From positions 1,736,001-1,800,000 of the forward strand of contig CADCXA010000027.1 in the NCBI GenBank assembly GCA_902806565.1: 64,000 nt of DNA. Reading direction: 5' to 3'. This stretch comes from Hypoxylon rubiginosum. Taxonomy: Eukaryota > Ascomycota > Sordariomycetes > Xylariales > Hypoxylaceae. The notes beneath the pieces were generated by a model that was not told the DNA's origin, ran no database searches, and was given only the letters and a program-made list of their open reading frames with translations. Of this stretch, positions 24,809-36,169 are shown one piece after another. Positions within the stretch are counted from its first letter, which is position 1, and the number at the start of each line of letters is the position of its first letter. The position numbers and the translations under genes are program-made.

Positions 24809-24945
24809 TATAAATCCAGACTTCGTCTTCTTGCTACTGTCCCTCTACTACCATCGACTCGACCTTGATCGAACGACTGCCACCACAGCCAACCTTCACT
24901 ACTACTACGTCCACTTAGCAACGTTCAACCACACAAACCGCAACT
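24809..24945 (+). promoter_or_regulatory. TATA box and pyrimidine-rich leader of the Ecl1-family gene
   Basis: TATAAA at 24809-24814 lies 132 bp before the ATG. It is followed from about 24820 by a C/T-rich leader with few G residues, including a run of CTTCGTCTTCTTGC type. TATA plus a CT-rich leader is the common layout of strongly or inducibly expressed fungal genes. The transcription start is not determined. Confidence 0.45.
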
Positions 24946-25419
24946 ATGTCTTCAGATCTGTCCTGGGAGCCCGAGTACTGCCTTGCCTGCGACAGGCAAA
25001 CAGACGGCGCTACCTACTGCTCTGAGTCGTGCCGACTTTCCGACTTCGAAAAGACGTCTTCGTCGAGCACACCTGCCAGCACTCCAGGAGTTGCCGGCTC
25101 GTCCTCCTACAACTGGACAGCGCCCAGACCCCAGGGCAAGTTCTATCTGCCTCCGGCCTATGACTTCAGCAACGCTCAACCGTATGGCTCGACGCCCGTA
25201 CCGCAATCGTACTTATCCCAGCGCTCCGACTCGTCGGCGTCCTCCACTCGGGTACTCACCCCATCGAGCTCCCACAGCAGCCTCTGCTCCCTCCGCAGCA
25301 CGTCCTCGTCAGGAAGTGAAAGCACACAAGTGTCAGACAAGGCCAAGAAGCAATTGAGGGACTACGCCAGCTCGTTCGAGCACGCTCGCGTGCAACAGCA
25401 ACGACGACGATCCTACTAG
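24946..25419 (+). CDS. Ecl1-family zinc-binding (life-span regulatory factor type) protein
   Basis: This single-exon gene encodes 157 aa. The N-terminus has the family's cysteine motif: C12-x2-C15 with DRQTDG next, then YCSESCR (C25, C29), predicted to bind zinc. The remainder is Ser/Thr/Pro-rich and disordered, with a basic C-terminal tail (QQQRRRSY). In fission yeast the Ecl1 family prolongs chronological life span and responds to nutrient limitation and zinc supply; a similar stress role here is an inference. The ATG at 24946 is chosen because the zinc motif follows within 12 residues and a TATA/CT-rich leader precedes it. It stands alone in a gene-poor region, more than 9 kb from the next well-supported gene on either side. 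Confidence 0.85.
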   Translation: MSSDLSWEPEYCLACDRQTDGATYCSESCRLSDFEKTSSSSTPASTPGVAGSSSYNWTAPRPQGKFYLPPAYDFSNAQPYGSTPVPQSYLSQRSDSSASSTRVLTPSSSHSSLCSLRSTSSSGSESTQVSDKAKKQLRDYASSFEHARVQQQRRRSY

Positions 25420-28400
25420 ACTGGGAACCCATCGAATAGAACGATTTTTTTTGCCTTGGATAGAGGATGTAACATCGTACTTGTTATACCAATAAGCTTG
25501 TTAACACCACTGGGTTCTACGGAACCATCCACACGACTCATTCATTTCTCTTTTCTTACCCTTTTCTGAACGGAGCACCTCGGCATATGAAGGATCGCAC
25601 CTCCACACCATTCACCATTTGTTACTTTGTTGTACAAGAGCATCTTCCGGAGCACAGCATCATTAAAAAGTTTTTGGGTCGTTTCGGGATTCTGTCTTCG
25701 ACTTGCTTCTACGCGCGGGCGTACGATATGGGGGGTTTCTACTGGTATAGGCACGGACCACTGTTGTACCACGATACAATACTGAGATATCACTTGCTTT
25801 TCTGTTTGCATGGCACATCGATACCGGGATCGGGGGTTTGGGGCACAGGGACCGACTAGAGCAGTCGGTTAGACCACGTTGGCTCAGACTTGATATGTTT
25901 TTGGGAACTCGTCCGTATGAGGCGATGGCGTTAGACTGGGCAAGCAGCCGTGATACCCTCGGGGCACAGGCTCATTCACGCGACACACCGCGTGGATTGA
26001 TGGGACTTGATACTCGTTTTTAAGGCGCCTGGGATTAGCCTGGGCTGCCTCTCCCGCCGACTCTGTATTAGCTATACAAAGTCGTGGGAGCTCCATTCAC
26101 AACACGAATAAAAAAACAGTTCAAGCCCCTCCATACCTATGACTTTCTTGATCGAATTGCATAACATTGTGATAACATTGTGAAGCTCATTTCTTACATA
26201 CTTCCTCCATACTTCCTACTTACGATGCCTAACCTATATCTGCATACTACCAACTGTACGAAGTATACGAACTGTACGAATTGTACGAGACAGCCGCCAA
26301 CCCCGTGCTTGGCGCTCTGAGTCTGCGTACAATCAACCTTCCTGATGGGGGGAAGTCATGTAACCTCACCAGGCGGGTGCTCCCATTCATTGTGTGGAGA
26401 GGGAGAGATCGAAAATGGTAGGTTACTATGGGAAGAGTCAATTATTTCTCCTGGTGGATCTATGTATTTTAGTGCTCATAGTGGATTTCACAAATGGATG
26501 AAATGAAATACATAAATGAAGTTTTTTTTTCATGGATCGATCCTCTTTGGCACGATGTTGCCAGGCTAAGTATTGCTAAAATTTCACCATTATTTCCCCA
26601 GATATGCTCAGACGTGATCGTCAGGCGCGCAACACCTGATCGCCAAGCCCCATCTTGTTAGTTCCCCCCCGTCTCTCTCCCCCAAGCCCCAAAGTTGTCA
26701 TCTAGTCACGGGGTAGCGGAAGCGGGCTTTGATTATACTTGTCTTGAATGTCGTCTGCAGTTGGAGCTACGGGGTTTAGTTCAGCAACGGCGTTTGAAGA
26801 AAAGACTCGTTATATGGCCTGACATGGTACAATAATCCACGTACAGTACCTGGGGCCCTAGCAGCCTCTCCGTCAGGGATGAACCTTTCAAGGACACTCC
26901 ATGATCGCCATTGGCTGAGACCCCACAATAGCAGACGACGAGCTCTTGGTGCTCTTGGTGGCTTGAGGGGTGCTGGTAGTGAATGAATTCCTCTGCGTTT
27001 CGTTCCCGCCGAACAAGTTTTAGAAACCTACCTTAGAGCCTACCTCAGTAGTCCACGGATGTAAGATATGTCTATGTATAGGTATGCTATGTGTATATGT
27101 GTATGTGCATATATATGCATATTATTCTTATCTACGCATAGTCATGTAATGTATGTCGTCGTGTCTCCTCTCAGGTAGAATGAAAATCGGACGCCGCCTA
27201 ATAACAAATAGACACGGTGATTTCGTCAGGACTTCAGCCACGAAGGCAGGATCTGCTGAGGATGAGGCCATATGTATGTCGGCACCTCGTCTCTATGGAG
27301 TAGCCGAGAGCGGGATTCGTGGACTGGCGGATTGGGTAGAAACCTATGCAACTCGCTAACGAGGCAATGCGTGTCAATACTATAAGGCACCTATTCACTT
27401 ATTCACGGCCCACGGGCAGGGCTTCTATGTCGTACGGAACAGTTACCAAGAAAGATATGCGGATTCGAAGGCCGGGGGGTCTCGGACAGACCCGTCTATG
27501 TAAGTTAGGTACTTGCCTTGTTGATTCAAATTGGTATTCGAGGTGAAATTGTGCCGACATCCTTCTATGTACGAGAAACCGGGTAAGCCTCAATTGTTGT
27601 TGTCGGTGCTCGTTCCTCATTTTACGCACATGTATATACGTCCCCCCTACCTAGTCTGTCCTGAAACCGACGTACAAGAGAGGCACGGCAGAGGTGTTCG
27701 AAGAGGAACGTTAGCGAACAGCCCTGGCGAAGAGGCTCGATGGATGAAAGTAAAAGTGGCTTAGCAAATTGTTAGGACCAATTGCACCATTTCCCGAGCC
27801 TGCGTTCGAACGGAAACCCTTGAACCCTTTCTTCCGCGCGAGACGCCGGACGGGATAATCGATCCAATGAGCATCTGCCGGTTGGCGTCAAGTTTACAGT
27901 GGTATATGCCTACATGTGAGTAAGTCAGTCTAGAGCTGGTGTACCTTTAGTACCTGCGTAGGTGTTTTTACAAAAGCCTACTTGCGTCGCTATATACCTA
28001 GGTACTTTCATGCTAAGCTCACGGAGTTGCTGATTGCTGCTTACAACATTGAAGTCTTGTATCAAAGTTATGCTTTCGAACAGTTGGAAGTCAACTCAGC
28101 AGGACTTACACTTACACCACCTAACTAAGGTACATTAGTACACTCGATAAGGTCTCAAGGCACGGCCCACGGAGCGTGTTGCTATATGCAAGGGGTTGCG
28201 GGAGTCGTGCAGTCTGCATAAGGTCCCTGGTCCCTCTATGTCACCTACCTACCTCCGTAAAGACTTTCATAAAAATTGCCTACTTCGTACCCGGTAGGAT
28301 AATTTTAGGCGCAGCCTTATGCGCTAAAAACGTCATAAGCCTCCTTTTCTTACAGATTACTTTTTGCTATGAACTCAGCCGAGATGCATGTCGTTGACGA

Positions 28401-29368
28401 ATGGACGACAAAATCTTGGAAGAGTTTTCCCGTGCCTCGTAAAAGAAAGAAAAAAAACATGCTAGGGGGTTTATCAGAGGCACAGTAGCCCCCAACATTA
28501 CCCTGTCGATACCTGTTTGTGCTTATTCCACATCTATCCTATTATCCACCATGTCTCTTCCTTCCGAGGTGGAGTTGACGAAGGGCATGAATTGCTTCTA
28601 TGCAGGCTGAAAAGTGCAAAAGAATGAAAATTTTTCGTTTGGGGGTTTCCGGTAGGACAATGACAACGAGATCGAGAGATTGAAAAATGCCACAGACGTT
28701 CCAGACCGGATAGTCTAGACAAAGGGCAAAGGGGAAAGGTGAAGGGGAAAAAAAAAGGTCGCTTAAACTAGGACTAGGACTCTGTATGCAGAATCATATT
28801 GTCTTGCGACCTGTCTCTGATTCGCCGGGCAACCTTGAGGGCGTGTCCCTATTCGGCCTCGCTTGTTTCTTTAATGCTGAACACGCAAGTGTGATGGCAT
28901 TTGTTTCAGGCCTGAGAGAAGAAAAAATTTTCTTCACTCTCAGCCTCGATCGTTAGCTGACGAAACGTGCAAAAAGTCCTAGACACAGCATAAATCGATA
29001 TGCTAGATCTAGGACTAGGAGGTCTGGAGGTCTGAACAACTCAATCAAACCCATATTAACAGCAATAACGCAATATCAAACACTCATCATCATTATGTAT
29101 CAATATGTATCAATATGTAAGGGGGTTTGCGGCTAAGGCCTTTCTCCCCACATGAGAGATAATAGTGGCTCATGAGGATTTAAACCACTTGAACCACGAA
29201 GCCACATATGGGATTATGACGTCAGTTGCTAACTTCTAAGACCCTTTTCTCGTACGAGTGCTGTTGTGAAGTTCCACTTAATCGACAGGAATCGACACGA
29301 CACTCCGGGACTCTACCAATTTGATGCGTTTTTATGCATCTTACGTGCTTTGTTTCATCTCGGCTTAC

Positions 29369-29396
29369 AGGAACTAGGAACTAGGAACTAGGAACT
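29369..29396. repeat. 7-bp tandem repeat AGGAACT, 4 copies
   Basis: Four exact copies occur in intergenic DNA. Confidence 0.9.
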
Positions 29397-30479
29397 CCAT
29401 CGATAAGCGGCTTCTACTACTGTATGTACAGTGCGCTGCGCGTTGTGCTTTCGATCTGAATCGAGAAAGGCTAGAGCCATCGAACGAACCCTTTTCCAGG
29501 TCTCATCAACTGCTTTATTAAACGCGCCTCGTTACCAACTTGGCGTAGGGATCGTAGGGACCGTAGGGACTCATATGCCGAGATGAGAAGGGTGACCCCC
29601 ACAAGATTCCAGATTTTCATCAATATCGGCCAGGCGAATGCTAATATAAAAAGAACCAGCCTGCGCGGGATGGGATGAAGAAACAAGACGGGATGTATTA
29701 TGACAAGGGAGTATAATAGTAGATGGACTTGATTCCGATACAGTAATATAGCAGGTAAATCTGGTTATGCAGCCTCGTTGTGGGAATGGAGAGAGTCCTC
29801 TTTTTCTTCGCTTCCCATCTGCAAGCACGTACATATATTAATAAATTGATGCTCCATTATCCATCTACGTGTACCTACCTACCTAATTGGATAGGCGTGG
29901 TACCTTTTCATCGCTTCCATTGGTTACGGTGCTACATTCCGCTTATCATTCCTTAAGGGCCCAGTCCTGATGCAATTCCAGTCACTCTAGCCACGAGTCT
30001 TGAGAGGTGGAAAATGCCTCTCGGGGTCTCACCCTCTTCTATAGTGCTAGTGGGATCTAGACTAGCAGCAACTAGTAGACTAGCTCGTTTACTTCTGTTA
30101 TTAAGGTTGATGTCGCTTCGAGATTCGCGGTATAGTGATGTTTAAAATAAAATAAGAGCAAGGGGGGTTGTATCCATAACACTTTTCGGAGGTTTTTTTT
30201 CTCAACCTCTACCAACCATGTCCCTGGAACGGCATTCTTAAGTGCCGTTAGCGCAAATGGTGCCTACTATGTAGGTGTTACAATGTTACCGTGTTACAGC
30301 AACTAGAAACATTCCATCCAATTCTCTCTCCACCTTGGCAATCCAAGACACCGGAGCCTACCTACGAAAATTGGAACTTGGTGCTGCTATGCTTCTATGC
30401 TGCTATGCTGTCCAGGCTGTCCAATGCCACGGCATCGAAGGACAAGAAGCACGAGTATAGGTTAATCAAATCTATGCAT

Positions 30480-30512
30480 ATAGGACCAGCATAGGACCAG
30501 CATAGGACCAAC
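30480..30512. repeat. 11-bp tandem repeat ATAGGACCAGC, about 3 copies
   Basis: Two full units and a partial third with small changes occur in intergenic DNA. Confidence 0.8.
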
Positions 30513-32904
30513 ACAGGACAACGGCTCCAATGTTGCATCTTGTCCTTCCGTGGGGTCTGCCGATGCCCTTCAATTGGAATTTCCAAAGCTATCGCTCGTA
30601 CTTGGTCGAGTTGCCGTTTTGAGAAGTAATCTATGCGTTCGTGAGATCTTGCTCTCCCTTCCACTTCCCGTTCCCGGCTTGGGTTTCCCGTACCCCGTCC
30701 GACCTCACATGTGCATATCCATCCATGGGGGTTCGTGCTAGGTTACGGGGGCGTTATCCCACTAACGGCATAAAGGCACATAAGGAAACAGAACAGAGGG
30801 GGGGTTAGTGGGCTGCCACTGTTTGCGTCCTTGTTCTTGGTGGTCTACCGAAATCCAACATCCGTCAGTCCTTCCGTCGGACCAATCCACTTCGACGACG
30901 TGTCAGCCCATGGAGAGGTCCGGACGTCCAGAACCCACCGACAACGGGTCCAGTCCAACGCCCACTCCCTACTCTCTACGGCCCTCTATGGCTCTATGGC
31001 TGACTGGGCTGAACCAGTCGGGTCCTCTATCCCACCTTAAGACCTTGGCAACTATCATCACCAAGACACCGTTTCTTAGGCTTCCTGTTATGCCACGTTT
31101 CAGAGGCCTTTTTCCCACTGGCTTTCCTTGGAAGCAATGCGGGTCCCGCCCATGACAGAAAGCCACTGAAATGAGTTTCTCACCATTCGTTCCCCTATTC
31201 CTTCCATAGATTGTTCTAGCGTGGACCTTTTGTTTCATTTCCTGCGTCGGAGACAACGTCAGGAAAGAGAACAGGCAAGGCCTCTCTCTCCCGCGATCTC
31301 TTGTTGCGTGCGTTCCTAATGAAAGACCCTGCCAATGGCGGAAGGTCCCGATACCATCGCCAGATGTCTTACTCACGGTCTCATACATCCGAGTCGACCG
31401 ATGAGGCGTTACCTAACAACTGATCCAGGCACCAGGGGCTCTGCCCAGTTACAGCCGTTGCCGTGCGAGAGTGCTACATATTACATATTATTCTAGAGCC
31501 TCCCAGGTAAGGGCGGAGAATGCTCAATCGGATAGGTTCCCTCGTCGTTCCACGCAAACAGTCTCAAATCGTGATTAATTTTCCGCCTCGCCTGCCTCGT
31601 GTCTCGTAGTGCCTTGTGTTCCGGATGATGGATATCGAAAGTTATGGTACGTTAGCCAAGAATGAAGAAGGCTCACACCAATTTTGGTTTCCAAGGAGAA
31701 CGAAGGGGACCATTTCCAAGTTCCGCTTCGATCCACAAGAGGATGACTCATCTTTTACTAGTTCGTGAGTCTTCAAAGCTAAGTCTCGCGCAGGTGGGAA
31801 GTGGGAAGTTTCCAGAAGCTCATCCTGGTAGCATTCCACGGCTGGCGATTTCGTCTCGACCTGTTTCCTTGTTGGAATGCTCACAGTGTCACTGACGCAC
31901 TCCTAAACCAACGTGTCGCTACCTTGGCTCCCTCAAGCTGCTGATAGCGGAGAACGGAAAAGGAAATTACAGTTCTACGACAGGTGACTCATCTGTATGC
32001 GAAAATTTTCTTCCTTTTTCCTACCGCGTGGACAACTACCGAGGTAGATGGTATCACTACCTAGCAAGTAGGCAGACAGGAATCCTGTTGCCTACTCTAG
32101 CATCTACTGTATGAAAGTCCACAGTGGAGCTAATTATGCCTTGGTATTCGGAAGTCGAATATCAATCTGCCGGCCTTGCGACTCATTCACTTCAGCCTGG
32201 TCCGTGATCAGTGGGCACTTCTATGCTCTGTCTTATCCGTCTAGGCTGCGATTGCTTCGAGAGCCTTGCATCGTATACCGTCTCATAACGAAGTGCGGTT
32301 ACTTGCCGTAACCTACAACAAAAGCTAGCCAATCTATTCTTGATACCCTTCCTATCGGGAAGCTGGTGTTCTGGACTCAAACCGTTGCATTCCGGGCTCG
32401 TCTAAAGAGTACTGAGTCGTTACAGTCATGTATGCGAGATCACGGCTTCGATAAGTTCTAGCCTCTTTATTCCGTACACCTACACCGTGTGGTAAGTGGT
32501 TGGGGGGATGTGTGCGCACTTGGGGGTCACCAGAGCCGCACCCTACCCCAGGTTTAGACTACACTAAACAAGGAATAGGGCAACGTGACTGCAGCCACAC
32601 CTACTCCCTACTCGCCCAGCACGGTCGATATGGCCCAATTTATCAGTTTGCTGCGTACCTAGGTAGCCATGAGCATCGAGATCTTGGCTAAGGTTGCTCT
32701 ATGCCCTACGCGTACTGCATCGATCTGTGCGTGTCTCTGCAGGGTCGTCCCAAGATGGTATTAGCACTCGCAGTCGTACGATGGGCTCATCAATCAAGCA
32801 GCCACCGAGATGGTCTACCGGTTTAGTCAATCCGCGGACGGATGGCCGAGGACCGGAGGCTGGGGGCTAACTATGGCGGTCGATCTGCCAGGTACGATAC
32901 GACG

Positions 32905-32926
32905 CCCCCCCCCCCCCCCCCCCCCC
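32905..32926. repeat. Poly-C tract of 22 bases
   Basis: Twenty-two consecutive C residues lie between GACG and TGGC. Such a tract can form unusual structures on the opposite G-strand and is prone to length error in sequencing, so the exact length is uncertain. Confidence 0.95.
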
Positions 32927-33270
32927 TGGCCCTTCGCCGGAAAATCCTGCACGCAATCATACAGATAGTGTGCTTATTTTTCTAAAAAGAGGAAATGACA
33001 CACTGGCCGCACGAGCCCGCTATCTCGCAGACGAGACATGAGAGATTCGCAACTTGAGGTTTGGCGCCCAGGCGCCTTGCCAAATTACGCATATATGCAA
33101 TGGTCTGACCGGGTACGTTTGAGATTTCGTTGTTGTATTGGATGGATCTATGGTTCCGGATCTCATCGGAGCGAATTTTCTATTGCCAGGGATTTCTCAT
33201 CTCACATCTGAAGTGCCATTCCGGGATCGCAGGCGCAGCAGCGGCAGTAGCAGCAGCGGCAGCACAGATT

Positions 33271-33306
33271 GCAGATTCTGCAAATTCTGCAAATTCTGCA
33301 AATTCC
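33271..33306. repeat. 9-bp tandem repeat GCAAATTCT, 4 copies
   Basis: Four units with single-base changes in the first and last follow a CAG-rich run (about 33235-33265). Confidence 0.85.
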
Positions 33307-34502
33307 GGGGGTCGAGAACAAGAAACCTGCATCATCATCCCCTCCAACGCAAGCCGCCACCATCAGTCGAGCGTCGTATTGAACGAGTAGACGAGTAAAA
33401 CATGCTCATATAAGAGGCAGCGCCCGGCCAATCCCTACTGCTACCGTATCCTTCTCGGTGAGAATCTTGCCCTAGCTCGGTTCTCGGCTGTGAAACATCG
33501 GTGTTAAAATAACGGCCCCCATGGCGACTTGGATCTGCAGCCGGGGGATTATTCCAAGCTTGACCGGACAGGAAGGAGGGCAGGCTGGAAGGACTGGCAG
33601 GACGAGCAGGACAAGTAGGACAAGCAGGGACATTTGGAGATTTGGAGGTGTGCAGCTGGTCGGTCGTTAGGTCACGACCGCAACAAGTTATGACCTACCT
33701 TACGATCATCGGGCGATCCGATATGCCTGTCTTGCTTGCATTTGCATCTGTGGACGAAGAAAGAGAAGAAAGAAAAAAGAAAAAATCCCTGCTTCGAAAC
33801 CCTACCCTACCAAAAATGCGGGCCGTCCCTGACAGTGGGGCTGGCGGGATGCTCCCGTCGTCTCCCCGTTTCTGCGCTAGGCCGTTTACGGATCGAAATG
33901 GTTCGGCAGTAAGACACAACTCGAGATGGGAAATCTCTCGTCTGCCTTGCAATCGCTTGGCTTTGCTTACCATTCCATGGTTCGTCTCAATTTTTAGAAA
34001 TCCTGCCGGCTTGCTTGCCTTCCTTTTCCCTGTAGTGGTCCTTATGGAGGGTTACTTCCCTTCACGACCCACGGTCCTCCCTCTTCCATCCTCCCCCCCT
34101 TATGAGGTATGTACCGTAGCTATAGATGTACTATGGTAGAGAATTTACTTCATAGTGCGCTCATACAGTACATCATAGATTGCCAAGATGTGTATATGAA
34201 CGAAGCGGGCGTTAGCTGAACAGGGTGGTGTGTAGGTCTTAGCCGACCTTCTTCTCTCTTTTTTTCCAATTTGTGACTATGCTACCCTAGATGAGTGGGT
34301 TGATTGGCGAAAAGCAAGCCATTTCCCGCGCCTATCACAGCGACGCGCCTACAGAGATTAGGTAGACTGATAGGACTGATGTCCTGCCGAGAGAGACAGA
34401 GAGAGCACGCGCCACAGGTTTCTGTGTGTGTATGTGTTTATGTAAACCGTACAATACATGTCGTGCCACTCCATTATCAATTCGAAAATCGATTCGAACA
34501 CC

Positions 34503-36169
34503 TCACGGCGCCGCCGCCGCTACCACCCGCAGATTCTCAAACCCCCTAGCGACCACGTCCTCGCCGCCGGCCGCCTCGATCTCGTACTCGATGTCGGGCT
34601 GGGCCTCGCGGTACAAGACGTTGGCCTCGCTGGCCATCTTGAAGTTGTAGGCGGCCTCCTCGTCGCTGATGACGCACTTGGGGATGCCGTTGGCGGCGGC
34701 GGCCTCGACCTGCAGCTGCATCGCGCAGGCGCGGTCCAGCAGCCCGAACAAGAAGCCGGCCTCGTCGACGGTCGAGCCGACGGTTAAAAGCCCGTGGTTC
34801 AGCAGGATGGCGCCCTTGTTGGCGGCGCCGAGCGCCGCCGCGATGTGCTCGCCCTCCTCCGCCGCGAACACGATGCCCCCGTACCGCGCGTACACGGCGT
34901 GCGCGTTGTGGAAGCTGCACACGTCTGCAGAAAAAGGGTTAGAAAGCAATACCAGGGGTCAGTATGTATTCATAGTTGAGATTTTCTGAATTCGGCAACT
35001 GTGCTCTTTTGATTCTTGCTTATTTTCTTTTCCGTTTCCTCCTTTTAGAGATTATGTGGGGGACCAAAGAAGAGAAAGAAGAAAAAGATCAGGACCAGGG
35101 AAACGACTCCTCCGGGGCAGCTCCGAAGATTTCCTTATTCAAGCTGTTCCGCCCGGCGCAGCAGGGCAGAGCAAGACAAGACAGGGGAGGGCCAAGGGGG
35201 ATTGTGTGCTGGATTGTGGAGCCTCGGAATAGCCTACCTTGGTTCAGCATCTCCAGGGGTCGGGCAAATACACTCCAAGCCCGGCCAGCGTTCGAGTGAG
35301 CGTGGCAGCTATTTCGAAAATAAGACGACTTGGGTTAGCAAAGCAGCCATTACTCCTTACGGCAAAGTGCGCGAATGATGATGCTCTCGTCACCCTCGCT
35401 TGAAATCCCGGGATTTCATCCTATACCGAAAAGATGTTGGTCATCTCATCCCTCTAGCGTACTTTCGACGACTAGGACTTTCGATGACTAGGGGATGCTT
35501 GCCGACTGACTATGGTAAAGGGGGTGTGGGTGGTTACGAATCAAATACTCACATGGCGTGGATGTCATGGGGTCGCCGCTTGTGCACGGCGGAATGGATC
35601 AGGTAGCCCGCGGCGTTGGCCGGCCGGGAAGTGTTCCCGCCGACGATCTTCCCCGTCGCGATCTCGAGACAGATCATGTCGCCGGCCGTCAGCATGCCGA
35701 AATGGCGACCAAGAGGGTTCATCCACATGAGGCTTGGGAATTCCGGGTCCCGCACCGATATGTGCCTGCAGAGCATTACGATGTTAGCGTTTCTATACCT
35801 AATAGTCTCGCGAACCGAGTGGGGAGTAGAGAGAGATCGCTCGGGATTGGACACCGCGGGAGGGCAGATACGAACTCTACTTCTGGGATCTGGGACGGTT
35901 CGCTCGACTTACCCTGACTGCCCCTCGGTGAAGCCACTGCGGGCGAAGAAGCGAAAAGTCGCGGCCATGTGGACGAGTATGTGCCTCCTGTGCTCCGTGT
36001 AAGTCGGGAAAGTGGGTATCCCCGGCATCAATATCCCGTGCGAAATCGCCTCCAGGGGCGTCTTCTCCTTGTCTTCCACAGCGGCCTGCCGAGCCGCCTC
36101 CACCGGCTTTTCTTGACCCTTGAGCGTCAAGGTGCTCGAGATGGTCTCTGTGATTGCTGAGGGCGCCAT
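34503..36169 (-). CDS. Class II aldolase/adducin-domain protein
   Basis: This is a member of the class II aldolase and adducin N-terminal domain family, zinc-dependent enzymes that typically cleave sugar phosphates (fuculose, rhamnulose or ribulose phosphate type); the substrate here is unknown. Exons are 36169-35913, 35765-35553, 35308-35238 and 34924-34503 (963 nt, 320 aa). Family landmarks are GHISVRDP (about 86-93), C-H-A-H-S (H159 and H161) and [10 protein letters not shown] (H224), the three histidines being the likely metal ligands. The third exon is only 71 nt and supplies the HAHS motif, so models that skip it lose the metal site. The first 45 residues are polar and probably disordered. 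The last exon is far richer in G and C than the first two. Introns of 147, 244 and 313 bp are longer than elsewhere in the window. Confidence 0.9.

Larger units (their letters stand above)
25420..34502. other. Gene-poor stretch with repeats
   Basis: Nine kilobases hold no gene I can support. The longest ORFs (30,969-31,388 minus and 33,642-34,139 plus) lack recognisable domains, splice sites or consistent composition. Features seen are short tandem repeats, a 22-base poly-C tract and palindromes TACCTAGGTA at 27995-28004 and 32656-32665. Confidence 0.5.

Noticed and set aside
29170..29220. tRNA-like A-box (TGGTTCAAGTGG) on the minus strand
   Set aside because: No B-box within a usable distance and no cloverleaf pairing.
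32838..32880. TGGCCGAGGACCGG resembling a tRNA-Ser/Leu A-box
   Set aside because: No B-box follows; the next notable sequence is the poly-C tract.
33642..34139. 165-aa plus ORF
   Set aside because: Lys/Arg and Pro runs from purine- and pyrimidine-rich DNA, with no family resemblance.
34458..34989. Plus-strand ORFs of 106-109 aa
   Set aside because: Antisense shadows of the GC-rich last exon of the class II aldolase gene.
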